Below are positions 1-6,461 of a DNA stretch of 10,194 nt, in pieces. Each line of letters starts with the position of its first letter. The first letter of the stretch is position 1. Source of the stretch: Treponema sp. GTDB taxonomy: Bacteria > Spirochaetota > Spirochaetia > Treponematales > Breznakiellaceae. The stretch covers positions 1-10,194 of the forward strand of contig JAISJS010000176.1 in assembly GCA_031261385.1 (NCBI GenBank), in the 5' to 3' direction. The notes under the pieces were generated by a model that saw only the letters and a list, made by a program, of their open reading frames with translations, was not told the origin of the DNA and ran no database searches. A program made the translations under genes and the position numbers.

Positions 1-2
1 TT

Positions 3-53
3 GACGGGCTGAACCAACGGCTCACGTATATGGAACTTACAGATAAAACTTGA
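3..53 (+). CDS. 3' fragment of a second copy of the 79-aa gene (partial at window edge)
   Basis: Reading from base 3, the plus strand encodes DGLNQRLTYMELTDKT followed by TGA. The minus-strand 79-aa protein ends DGLNQRLTYMELTEKI, so 14 of 16 residues are identical and the third nucleotide difference (codon 2) is silent. The fragment enters from the left edge, and the two genes converge tail to tail across the inverted repeat. Whether the copy is full length or only a duplicated 3' end cannot be seen here. The preserved frame and stop are compatible with a functional paralogue, but 51 bases are too few to demonstrate selection. Confidence 0.7.
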   Translation, partial: DGLNQRLTYMELTDKT

Positions 54-110
54 CTCGTAGCGGTGGGGTTGTTGATTAAATAATATAAAATCGCGAAAAT
101 AAAGTTAAGG

Positions 111-241
111 AAGAATAAACCCGCAAAGGCGAAGAAGGCGAAAAAGGTAAGAAGATAAAGAAGAGAAGAAAGCGATAACAAAATTCTCTATTCTCCTTTT
201 CCTTCCTTCTGCGCCTTCTTCGCCTTTGCGGTTTTATTCTT
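111..241. repeat. Palindromic element of 9-nt AAGGCGAAG units (copy 1)
   Basis: The core stem pairs CCGCAAAGGCGAAGAAGGCG (121-140) perfectly with its complement at 212-231. Inside it, AAGGCGAAG-like units recur with 9-nt spacing. The left side continues purine-rich to about 175 and the right side is pyrimidine-rich from about 184, so the interior keeps a strong purine/pyrimidine strand bias. A related element lies at 4188-4275 with T in place of G (AAGTCGAAG). This suggests a dispersed, non-coding palindromic repeat family. I see no gene in 54-298; this element and its AT-rich flanks fill the stretch. Confidence 0.7.
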
Positions 242-298
242 CCTTTACTTTATTTTCGCGATTTTATATTAATTAATCAACAACCCTGCCGCTGCGAG

Positions 299-538
299 TC
301 AAATTTTTTCTGTAAGTTCCATATACGTGAGCCGTTGGTTCAGGCCGTCAACGCTGATATCAAAAACTATTGTTTCATCGGTCTTTACAAATTTTTCGCA
401 GCGTACTTTTTTGCCGTTGCAAAATTCCTTTACATTTTCATCAACATCATCAGTTTCAATTTCCTGAATATCCACGTCCCGCATCCTTGAGTTATCGCAG
501 GAATTGAGTATTTCCCGAATCCGTTCGTACTTTTTCAT
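299..538 (-). CDS. 79-aa acidic protein of unknown function, last gene of the acs operon
   Basis: I do not recognise this family with certainty. The protein is small and acidic, with no signal peptide or membrane segment, and has three cysteines (C14, C40, C47). Its middle contains ETDDVDENVKEFCNGKKV, followed by an alternating charged/hydrophobic stretch (KFVKTDETIVFDIS) that looks like beta strands. The start ATG overlaps the cooT stop as ATGA, with AAAAGGAG 9 nt upstream, so the two genes are probably translationally coupled. Being distal to cooT and the His-rich gene suggests a role in metal or redox maturation of CODH/ACS, but that is inference from position only. The tail of a second, convergent copy lies at 3-53. 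Confidence 0.75.
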   Translation of the reverse strand: MKKYERIREILNSCDNSRMRDVDIQEIETDDVDENVKEFCNGKKVRCEKFVKTDETIVFDISVDGLNQRLTYMELTEKI

Positions 539-738
539 GTTTTCTCGCTCCTTTTAATGGTGATGGCGTTTTTCACAAGGTCAACGCTTTCCAGGGAACC
601 GGAGACTACCACTTCCCTGCCCATAAGGTCTGTCAGGGTTATGGTGTCCCCAAGTATTTTGATATTGCTGACGTATTCGCAGAGCATGTTTTTTGCGCCG
701 TCTTTTTCGCCTAACGCATAGGCCGTGGAAAGGCACAT
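535..738 (-). CDS. cooT: CooT-family nickel-binding accessory protein
   Basis: This 67-aa protein matches the small CooT family in length (Rhodospirillum rubrum CooT is about 66 aa) and in its opening Met-Cys. In the characterised CooT homodimer, Cys2 is the Ni(II) site and the protein aids nickel delivery to CO dehydrogenase. The body reads as a small all-beta fold: strands around CEYVSNIKILGDTITLTDLMG and EVVVSGSLESVDLVKNAITI fit the family pattern of a strand, turn, acidic or hydrophobic loop and final strand. The start is supported by GGAGG nine nt upstream, and the ATG overlaps the preceding stop by one base (TAATG). It overlaps the 79-aa gene by 4 nt. Its place downstream of acsE in a CODH/ACS operon supports the call strongly. 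Confidence 0.85.
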   Translation of the reverse strand: MCLSTAYALGEKDGAKNMLCEYVSNIKILGDTITLTDLMGREVVVSGSLESVDLVKNAITIKRSEKT

Positions 739-1043
739 TACGCTTTTCCTCCGCTTAGAATAGCCAATGCTTCGATGAGTTTCTCATTTCCATTTTCAAA
801 ATCTTTGACGCCGTTACCAAGTAAATCCGCCGCCTCATTCTGCCCCGCATGGTACAGGCTGTGGGCAAGATCGGCAATCTCCTCACCGTGCTGCTTGTTA
901 TGTTCAATCATGAACTCAAGCAGAGCTTTTATTTTTGCGGGATCGGTCAGGTGATCGTGTGTATGATCCCCTGACAGATGTTCGTGATCGTGGGGACTAT
1001 GCGGATGGTAATGTGCGTGATCATGATCATGATTTTCAGCCAT
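738..1043 (-). CDS. His-rich putative nickel-binding protein (CooJ-like role)
   Basis: The 101-aa protein begins with a metal-binding tail: 12 histidines fall within residues 5-31, mostly as HDH and HxH repeats with aspartates. A helical domain follows (about 35-101), starting PAKIKALLEFMIEHNKQHGEE and carrying further histidines at 48, 52, 61 and 65. His/Asp-rich tails of this sort bind nickel in CooJ, HypB and UreE. Rhodospirillum CooJ has its His-rich tail at the C-terminus, so this protein is an analogue rather than a clear homologue. AAAGGAAG overlapping the acsE stop serves as its ribosome site, and its own stop overlaps the cooT start. I infer nickel storage or delivery to CooC, CooS and AcsB. 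Zinc or cobalt binding cannot be excluded. Confidence 0.75.
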   Translation of the reverse strand: MAENHDHDHAHYHPHSPHDHEHLSGDHTHDHLTDPAKIKALLEFMIEHNKQHGEEIADLAHSLYHAGQNEAADLLGNGVKDFENGNEKLIEALAILSGGKA

Positions 1044-1054
1044 GATTACTTCCT

Positions 1055-1840
1055 TTAAATTTCGAGGTAAGAATCTGCATACAGGCTGTTGTTCATGATG
1101 ATGTCGGCAGACTTAATGGTTTCCATGAGCCGCTGATCGCAGGGGTTGACGATTGCCGAAGTAAGGCCGTTGTTAATCGCCATGGCAACCATCACCGAAT
1201 CCATAATCGGCCTGATATGTTTGGGCATCATGTTGGAAACGTTTGAAAGGCCGCCGGTGGAATTAAAGCCCATGTCTTTAAGCTGCCGGATAAATTCCAG
1301 CACCTGTGTCTGCTTGTCCTGCATCCCCTTGATAACGAGGAACAGCGGATCAAACCACAGATCCTCCGCTTCCATGCCGAGTTCCATGCCGTGTTCAAGC
1401 ATTTCCTGGCAATAGGTCATACGTTCGTCGTTATCCGAAGGAACTCCCTGTTTGGCGCACAGGGCGATACAGATTGCACCGTTTGCCGCAGCAAGGTCGA
1501 TGTTGGAAAGCCGGTCACCGGCGTCGGCGGAATTGACAATCGGCTTACCTTTAACCGGGTTGTATACCGAGATTCCCGCTTCAATAGCCTTTTTGTTTGA
1601 CGTATCAAGGCACAGCGGAACATTATCAAAATTATCCTGCAAAAGTTTGACGGCCCACTTCATTAAGTCCGGCCCGTTTTTTTCCGCAGGGCCGATGTTT
1701 ACATCAAGGTACACCGCTCCTGCGTCAAGCTGTTCCTTTGCCCGTTTGAGAATCGGCGCCGGATCCATCGCCTCCATAGCGGCGCGGATCACCGGTGATA
1801 TACAATGAATGCGTTCACCTATTGTTATAAATTTTCCCAT
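1055..1840 (-). CDS. acsE: Methyltetrahydrofolate:corrinoid/iron-sulfur protein methyltransferase (AcsE)
   Basis: AcsE transfers the methyl group of 5-methyltetrahydrofolate to the Co(I) cobalamin of the corrinoid iron-sulfur protein, linking the methyl branch to acetyl-CoA synthesis in the cytoplasm. At 261 aa it matches the Moorella enzyme (262 aa). It is a pterin-binding TIM barrel: GERIH at 8-12, the strand GAVYLDVNIGPA (41-52), LDTSN (78-82), IVNSADAG (101-108), DPLFLVIK (164-171) and GGLSNVSN (196-203). D79, N103, D164 and N203 line up with the pterin-pocket residues described for Moorella (D75, N96, D160, N199); N203 corresponds to the catalytic Asn. AGGAGG precedes the ATG within the 19-nt gap after acsC. 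Confidence 0.95.
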   Translation of the reverse strand: MGKFITIGERIHCISPVIRAAMEAMDPAPILKRAKEQLDAGAVYLDVNIGPAEKNGPDLMKWAVKLLQDNFDNVPLCLDTSNKKAIEAGISVYNPVKGKPIVNSADAGDRLSNIDLAAANGAICIALCAKQGVPSDNDERMTYCQEMLEHGMELGMEAEDLWFDPLFLVIKGMQDKQTQVLEFIRQLKDMGFNSTGGLSNVSNMMPKHIRPIMDSVMVAMAINNGLTSAIVNPCDQRLMETIKSADIIMNNSLYADSYLEI

Positions 1841-1859
1841 CTTCCATCCTCCTGTATAT

Positions 1860-3191
1860 TTACACTTTCAGTTCTTTAAGAAATTTGACGAGGCCCACCG
1901 CTTCGTTAGGCGCAACGATAATTTTCCATCCCGGCAGATTCTCCTCAAGCTCACCCTTGAGCACGGCAACCTTTCCGGGAATGATAAGGTTGTGGTTTTT
2001 GATTTTGCCTTCAACATTATTTTCCTTGATGAAGCGCGCAACGGAACTTGCTGAAAGTTTTCCCGCAGCCCAGGCCGTCAATACCGAATAGCCGCCTGCA
2101 TCTGAAATAAGCAGATTTACCGGTACTCCCGATCTTTCCATTTCACCGGAAACAATGAAGTAGGTGAGGGCAAAGTCAACGGTGGTGGCGCACACCGCAT
2201 TTTCATCGGCGCCGTTCAGTGCATAAATCCCCGGCTCCACCTTCATCGGTTTCTGCGGATCGGTGTAGATATTCTGCCGCAGCCCATAAAGGGGCAGGGC
2301 TTGCGCATAATTAATGTTTTCAAGGATAATGATTGAGCCGTATTTTACGGTAAAGAGGGACGCAAGCGCCGTCTGGAGCTCGGGGTTTTTCGGCGCAAGT
2401 TTTGCCGTATTGACAAGCGCAGGATACCCAAAACTGCGGTCCTCATCTTTAAGAGCCGCCCGGCGTATCTGCACTGCTTTTGCAAAAGCGTCTTTAATTG
2501 ATTCGGCGCCAACATCTATTATAAGATTCTTGTTTCCCAGCGCCTCAATCGCGGCAACGGTATCGTGGAGGCTGTCCAGCGTTTTTCCGGTTACGCCTAA
2601 TACAACGCTGTATTTGACTGCAAGGTCACTCATCGCCTTATAGTTGGACTCATCTGCGGCATTGAGAATAGGCTTGGTATCCTTTGCAAGTTCCAATGCC
2701 GCCTGCGCTGTATCGGGATCTTTCACCTCAAGGATCAAAACGCGGCCTGCGGCAATTGCTTTCTTGACCGCTTCAAGGTATGTGTCCTTGTTCCCGGTGT
2801 ATGCAACATTGATGAGCTCAACAAACATACGTTCACCGATACGCTCATAATCAATTTTTTTAAGTTCTGCAATCCGCTCATCCGCACAATCGGCGCACAG
2901 AGTAACACCGTACAAACTTTTTGACACAAATGTTTTCTCGTGCCGGAAAAGCACCGTCTCCCCGCCGAGTTTGTATTCGGTTTCGCCTGTCCCGATTTTG
3001 ATATTCTTCATCGGGGGCTCGGTCGCTTCACCTAATGTTTTAAGGGCGTCAGCTGACATGTGGGGGCATTTATCGATACCGACGCTGCCCTGGGCAACCT
3101 TCATCGCAAACGCCATGCAGGTCGGGTTTCCGCAATCCTTGCAGTTGGTCTTCGGGGTAAGTTTAAATATATCCAATCCTTTAAGCGCCAT
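1860..3191 (-). CDS. acsC: Corrinoid iron-sulfur protein large (gamma) subunit AcsC
   Basis: AcsC carries the cobalamin that ferries the methyl group from AcsE to acetyl-CoA synthase. The N-terminus (1-45) holds a [4Fe-4S] motif with C17, C20, C25 and C42 (CKDCGNPTC then IDKCP), used to reactivate oxidised Co(II). A TIM-barrel domain follows, with sections such as RVLILEVKDPDTAQAALELA and NKNLIIDVGAES. The last ~90 residues (from ISDAGGYSVLTAWAAGKLS to the end) form the cobalamin-binding domain typical of the subunit. Length is 443 aa against about 446 in Moorella. AAGGAGA sits 8 nt before the ATG and overlaps the acsD stop, giving a 12-nt gap and likely coupling with its heterodimer partner. 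Confidence 0.95.
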   Translation of the reverse strand: MALKGLDIFKLTPKTNCKDCGNPTCMAFAMKVAQGSVGIDKCPHMSADALKTLGEATEPPMKNIKIGTGETEYKLGGETVLFRHEKTFVSKSLYGVTLCADCADERIAELKKIDYERIGERMFVELINVAYTGNKDTYLEAVKKAIAAGRVLILEVKDPDTAQAALELAKDTKPILNAADESNYKAMSDLAVKYSVVLGVTGKTLDSLHDTVAAIEALGNKNLIIDVGAESIKDAFAKAVQIRRAALKDEDRSFGYPALVNTAKLAPKNPELQTALASLFTVKYGSIIILENINYAQALPLYGLRQNIYTDPQKPMKVEPGIYALNGADENAVCATTVDFALTYFIVSGEMERSGVPVNLLISDAGGYSVLTAWAAGKLSASSVARFIKENNVEGKIKNHNLIIPGKVAVLKGELEENLPGWKIIVAPNEAVGLVKFLKELKV

Positions 3192-3203
3192 AACAAATTC
3201 TCC

Positions 3204-4145
3204 TTATACCAATTCCGAAACAAGTTTCGATATAACGGCAACCGAAGCAGGGTGCCGCAGGATCACCGCATTGGAGCCCGATGCAATATCTGCGGCGGCG
3301 GTGGCAATTTCCATGTTGATGCCCCGCTCTTCCACGGGACCCCATTCGGGAAAATCTTCTTCCGATACAATCGCCTCTTTAACCGACCATGCCTCACCGC
3401 CAACCGGCGTGATAACCGGCATCTGAAGCATCGTATCGTTCTGGGCCAATGCCGCGGACTTTACCCTGTCCATCGTTGAGGCCACATACTCAAAACCGTA
3501 ACCGGCGGCGGCCGATCCCAGGTTCATCACCGTGTTCCCCGCCGTCACACCGAGCTGCGAAATAAGCACATTGAGCTGTTTTGCAAGGTTGATATCCACC
3601 GAAGATTCGGCGCCGATTTTTTGGCCGTACGCCATAACCGCCGCAACGGCAACCGCCTTGTGATTTTCTTCGCGTGCGGAAAGAAGCACGACATTTTTAC
3701 CCTGCAGCGCCTCGGCAATTTTTTCAAAGAGCTTGCCGTCTTTTTCAACATTTTTGCAGCCCTGAATCACCAGCGGAAGGGTAACCGCGTCCGCCACTTC
3801 CTTGCAAAGCGCCGTGCAGTCTTCAATAGACTTGTTTTTCCCGTTGGGGTCGGCGCCCTCAAGAACGAGGCTTACAAAAGCTGCGCCGGATTTTTCGCAG
3901 GCCCGTTTTGCAATATCGGTAATGGTTTCCGCTCCCGCATAAAATTCGGCAATTTTGGGGAGCTCCCGGTTGGGACCCAAGTCCGAAAATTCAATGCCCA
4001 CGGCGGGCGGATTTTTGATCGGCGCATCAAAACCGTACAGGGGAAGCACATTCTCGCCCCCCAGGGTAACGGCAGACACCCCCGTTCCAATCGTCACTTC
4101 TTTAATTGATGCGTTGAATTTCTGCGGCACGCTCTTAAACGCCAT
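3204..4145 (-). CDS. acsD: Corrinoid iron-sulfur protein small (beta/delta) subunit AcsD
   Basis: This 313-aa TIM-barrel protein is the partner of AcsC (Moorella AcsD is about 323 aa). It helps cap the cobalamin and dock the complex on AcsE or AcsB. Family features include the N-terminal TIGTGVSAVTLGGENVLPLY, the strand FVSLVLEGADPNG, LPLVIQGC, NVVLLSAREENH, and the C-terminal PEWGPVEERGINMEIATAA followed by NAVILRHPASV. The N-terminal GTG...LGGE.VL pattern recurs in AcsC (KIGTGETEYKLGGETVLF), in keeping with the known common ancestry of the subunits. The start is backed by AAGGAGAG upstream. It is separated from acsB by an unusually wide 137-nt gap carrying a hairpin. Confidence 0.95.
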   Translation of the reverse strand: MAFKSVPQKFNASIKEVTIGTGVSAVTLGGENVLPLYGFDAPIKNPPAVGIEFSDLGPNRELPKIAEFYAGAETITDIAKRACEKSGAAFVSLVLEGADPNGKNKSIEDCTALCKEVADAVTLPLVIQGCKNVEKDGKLFEKIAEALQGKNVVLLSAREENHKAVAVAAVMAYGQKIGAESSVDINLAKQLNVLISQLGVTAGNTVMNLGSAAAGYGFEYVASTMDRVKSAALAQNDTMLQMPVITPVGGEAWSVKEAIVSEEDFPEWGPVEERGINMEIATAAADIASGSNAVILRHPASVAVISKLVSELV

Positions 4146-4187
4146 AGCACACTCTCCTTACATATTAACAATAATTACCAAGATTAT

Positions 4188-4275
4188 AAACCACAAAGTC
4201 GAAAAAGTCGAATAAGTAAAAAGAATTTTTATTTTCTTCATCCTTCCTTCTTCGACTTCTTCGACTTCGCGGTTA
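4188..4275. repeat. Palindromic element of 9-nt AAGTCGAAG units (copy 2), between acsB and acsD
   Basis: The left arm (4188-4216) contains ACCACAAAGTCGAAAAAGTCG and the right arm is the complement of AACCGCGAAGTCGAAGAAG plus one further unit (4246-4274). They pair with a few mismatches around an AT/pyrimidine-rich loop (about 4217-4247). The motif repeats every 9 nt, as in the element at 111-241. It occupies most of the only sizeable gap in the operon, so it is transcribed in the mRNA between acsB and acsD. Possible consequences are partial termination, RNA processing that sets the acsB:acsD ratio, or none at all if it is a selfish repeat. Confidence 0.75.
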
Positions 4276-4281
4276 GTTTTC

Positions 4282-6444
4282 TTAGAACAAAGGCGCCAGG
4301 TTCTGCACCGGGTGCCCGTTTCCGCCTAAGTATTCGGCGAGCTTCTCCGGATCCTCGGCGACACTTTCATCGGCAATCAGCGCGGTAAAGTCTTCAATAC
4401 CGTAAAGCTCTTTGGCCGACTTGTTGAGCTTTTTCCCCACCAGGTCTTTCAGCGCCCGGGGCATCCACACGATGCGGGCGGGGCCTCCTTCGGCTTTCAT
4501 AAATTTCTTTGACGAAATAAACTGCTTGCCGTGACCCATGAAGCCCGGCGTCTGCACGCCGCCCCCGGTCATCGAGGCCATCTCGGAAAACGTCATCCCG
4601 AGCGGCGTCATCCCGGTGTGCTCCCGGTTGACGATCACGACCCCGTTGGTCACCGGTTCTATGCCGCAGATGCACTCAAAACAGCCGCAGCTTGTCATCG
4701 GATCCTGCATAATCGAATACAGGGTCACCTGCTGCAGGGAGCCGTGGGACGCCTTCTGCACCGCCTCATTTACATCTTCCCATATTCCAAGGTTTTCATC
4801 AACTACCCGCTGTTTTGTCACGATTTGACAGGGGCCGTTGGGGTCAAGCTCATTGGTCGCCTTGGCGTCGAGCCAGGACACCGCGCCGCAAAGCCCGAGC
4901 CGTTCCGGCGTCACCACGCAGACATGGGCAGGAGAAAACGACTGGCAGAGTATACAATTATAGAAGACATCGACGCTTTCATCGGTGAGCGACATAAGCC
5001 GCGCATCCCGCGTTTCGTAAACCTTGTTCGCCTCGGCGCGGAGTTTTTTAAGCTCCTCCGGGATCGTGCAGATTTTCACCTGACACTTGTCGATGACCGC
5101 GTCGTATTCGCTTTTCATTTTGGTGTACAGCACTTCCCCAAAATGCCGCGCCCGGAATCCCGCGTTAAAGGCGTTCTTGTTTACCCGCAGCCGGATAAGG
5201 TCCCGCTGCCCCGTATGCATGACCCCTTCAATAAAATTGAGGAAGTGATGAATCTTCCGTTCAAACACCGGCTCAAAATCGCTCTGCATATTTTTCCCCG
5301 CAACCTCGACGATGATCCCAAGGGCGATGCGGCTCCCCGGTTCAAAGCTGTCGATATCCGGCCCGATAAGTTCAATTGAATGATCCTCAATTTCCGCCGC
5401 CGGTTTTGTGCGCACCCATTCAAAGCAGTCCATTTTGGTACTGTCAACATCAACCTGGGTATCGTTGCGCCTGACAATCTCACCCTCAAAGGCCGATGAA
5501 AACGCCACCGGTATATCGATGTTGGTCACCTTGATTTTAATGTCGCGGCTCTCAAGCGATGTTTCGATAAAGTCTTTGGTGTTTTCCTGAATGATAAGGC
5601 TCTTGGGAACCTTCCACATATCTTTCACATCATTGGTGATAACCGGAAAGCCCATCGCGATGGCCCCCGCGCCGCAGCCCACCACGATATCCGCCACCGG
5701 ATCAAAGGCATTAACAAAAGCCCTGATGCGGTGAAAGGTGTAGTGATCAAATTCATCGCGATCCCCCGGCTGCACATTGCCGAATATCATCGCCGCGCGG
5801 TTCACAAACGAGATGATATGCGCAACGCTCCAGATATCCGGCCCCACCGGCACGATACGCACCGGAAAGCCCATGCCGATATTCATCCGTACCGCCTGAT
5901 CGATAATGCCGCCGATAAGAAACACAAATATCGCCCGCGACTGATAGCCCTTGATCAACTCCGCCGCTTCTTCATCGGAAGGGGCAGGCCCGATGATCAC
6001 GACGAATCCCGGTATGTCCCCGGTCACGAGCGGCACACCGAGTTCCCGCACTTCCGCATCGGACAAGTGCCCGTGATACGGGGCGGGGTAGGGCTCCGCA
6101 CTTTTTGCATACTTGCACGCTTCAATAACTTCCGCCGCCATAAAAGCGCCAAAGCCAGATTTAAAAACATCTTCAAGCCGCGGCGCTGTGCCCTGCGTTT
6201 CTGCAGATCGGGCCTGTTCGTCATAAATCCAGCTCTTCACTTCCGGAAGACTCTGTCTTAATTCGCCGAGTGTGGTAATTTTTTTATTAAGATAGGTTGA
6301 GTGATTGGCAAGATTATACGCCGTATTTGGCATGGCAATGGGGGCCGCCTCGCCGAGTTCCTGTATGGCCTGGGGCAGACATTTTTCGGCAATGGCATAC
6401 ATTTCGTTTGCCCCGTCAAAGGCCCTGTTAAAAAGCAGTTTCAT
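4282..6444 (-). CDS. acsB: Acetyl-CoA synthase (AcsB), CO dehydrogenase/acetyl-CoA synthase alpha subunit
   Basis: AcsB joins CO made by CooS, the methyl group from the corrinoid protein and CoA into acetyl-CoA at the A-cluster (Ni-Ni-[4Fe-4S]). The 720-aa length fits the bacterial three-domain form (Moorella 729 aa); the N-terminal domain binds CODH. All six A-cluster cysteines are present: C497, C500, C509 and C519 in CILCQSFSPAHVC...GLCG, and C586 and C588 in the CGC motif of SCGCFECICG, each offset by exactly 9 from Moorella C506/509/518/528/595/597. F503 matches the gating Phe512. Two further cysteines (C591, C593) lie beside the CGC ligand pair. The C-terminal GMTF...GGGVQTPGFMGHGK block is also family-typical. 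GGAGG precedes the ATG; cooC ends 17 nt upstream. Confidence 0.97.
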   Translation of the reverse strand: MKLLFNRAFDGANEMYAIAEKCLPQAIQELGEAAPIAMPNTAYNLANHSTYLNKKITTLGELRQSLPEVKSWIYDEQARSAETQGTAPRLEDVFKSGFGAFMAAEVIEACKYAKSAEPYPAPYHGHLSDAEVRELGVPLVTGDIPGFVVIIGPAPSDEEAAELIKGYQSRAIFVFLIGGIIDQAVRMNIGMGFPVRIVPVGPDIWSVAHIISFVNRAAMIFGNVQPGDRDEFDHYTFHRIRAFVNAFDPVADIVVGCGAGAIAMGFPVITNDVKDMWKVPKSLIIQENTKDFIETSLESRDIKIKVTNIDIPVAFSSAFEGEIVRRNDTQVDVDSTKMDCFEWVRTKPAAEIEDHSIELIGPDIDSFEPGSRIALGIIVEVAGKNMQSDFEPVFERKIHHFLNFIEGVMHTGQRDLIRLRVNKNAFNAGFRARHFGEVLYTKMKSEYDAVIDKCQVKICTIPEELKKLRAEANKVYETRDARLMSLTDESVDVFYNCILCQSFSPAHVCVVTPERLGLCGAVSWLDAKATNELDPNGPCQIVTKQRVVDENLGIWEDVNEAVQKASHGSLQQVTLYSIMQDPMTSCGCFECICGIEPVTNGVVIVNREHTGMTPLGMTFSEMASMTGGGVQTPGFMGHGKQFISSKKFMKAEGGPARIVWMPRALKDLVGKKLNKSAKELYGIEDFTALIADESVAEDPEKLAEYLGGNGHPVQNLAPLF

Positions 6445-6461
6445 CTTATCCTCCGCTCCAA

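Larger units (their letters stand above)
1..351. repeat. Long imperfect inverted repeat flanking the operon end
   Basis: The left arm (1-140) is the reverse complement of the right arm (212-351) with no gaps; I count 9 mismatches in 140 positions. Similarity fades through purine-rich sequence to an axis near 176. The arms contain the 3' end of the 79-aa gene (right) and of a plus-strand copy of it (left), then the shared downstream flank, then the 9-nt repeat hairpin. This is the expected shape of a tail-to-tail inverted duplication. The divergence between arms argues against a simple fold-back artefact of library construction, which would give identical arms. In RNA from either side it would fold into a very long hairpin and might act as a bidirectional terminator, although no clean U-run follows the stem. 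Confidence 0.9.

Noticed and set aside
111..241. CRISPR array
   Set aside because: The repeats are 9-nt units in inverted arms without regular unique spacers, and no cas gene is present.
111..241. Intrinsic terminator of the acs operon
   Set aside because: The hairpin is strong, but neither side of the stem is followed by a clear U-run, so I keep it as a repeat and only mention possible termination.
1..351. Replicated hairpin telomere or plasmid end, suggested by the palindrome and a possible spirochaete host
   Set aside because: Replicated telomeres are essentially perfect palindromes to the axis. Here the arms differ at 9 of 140 positions and the central ~35 bases hardly pair, so an inverted duplication explains it better.
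4531..5379. A 282-codon plus-strand open frame antisense to acsB
   Set aside because: It lies wholly inside acsB, which has every A-cluster ligand. The translation is rich in His, Arg and Pro with no recognisable domain, as expected of a complementary-frame shadow in a gene with about 50% GC.
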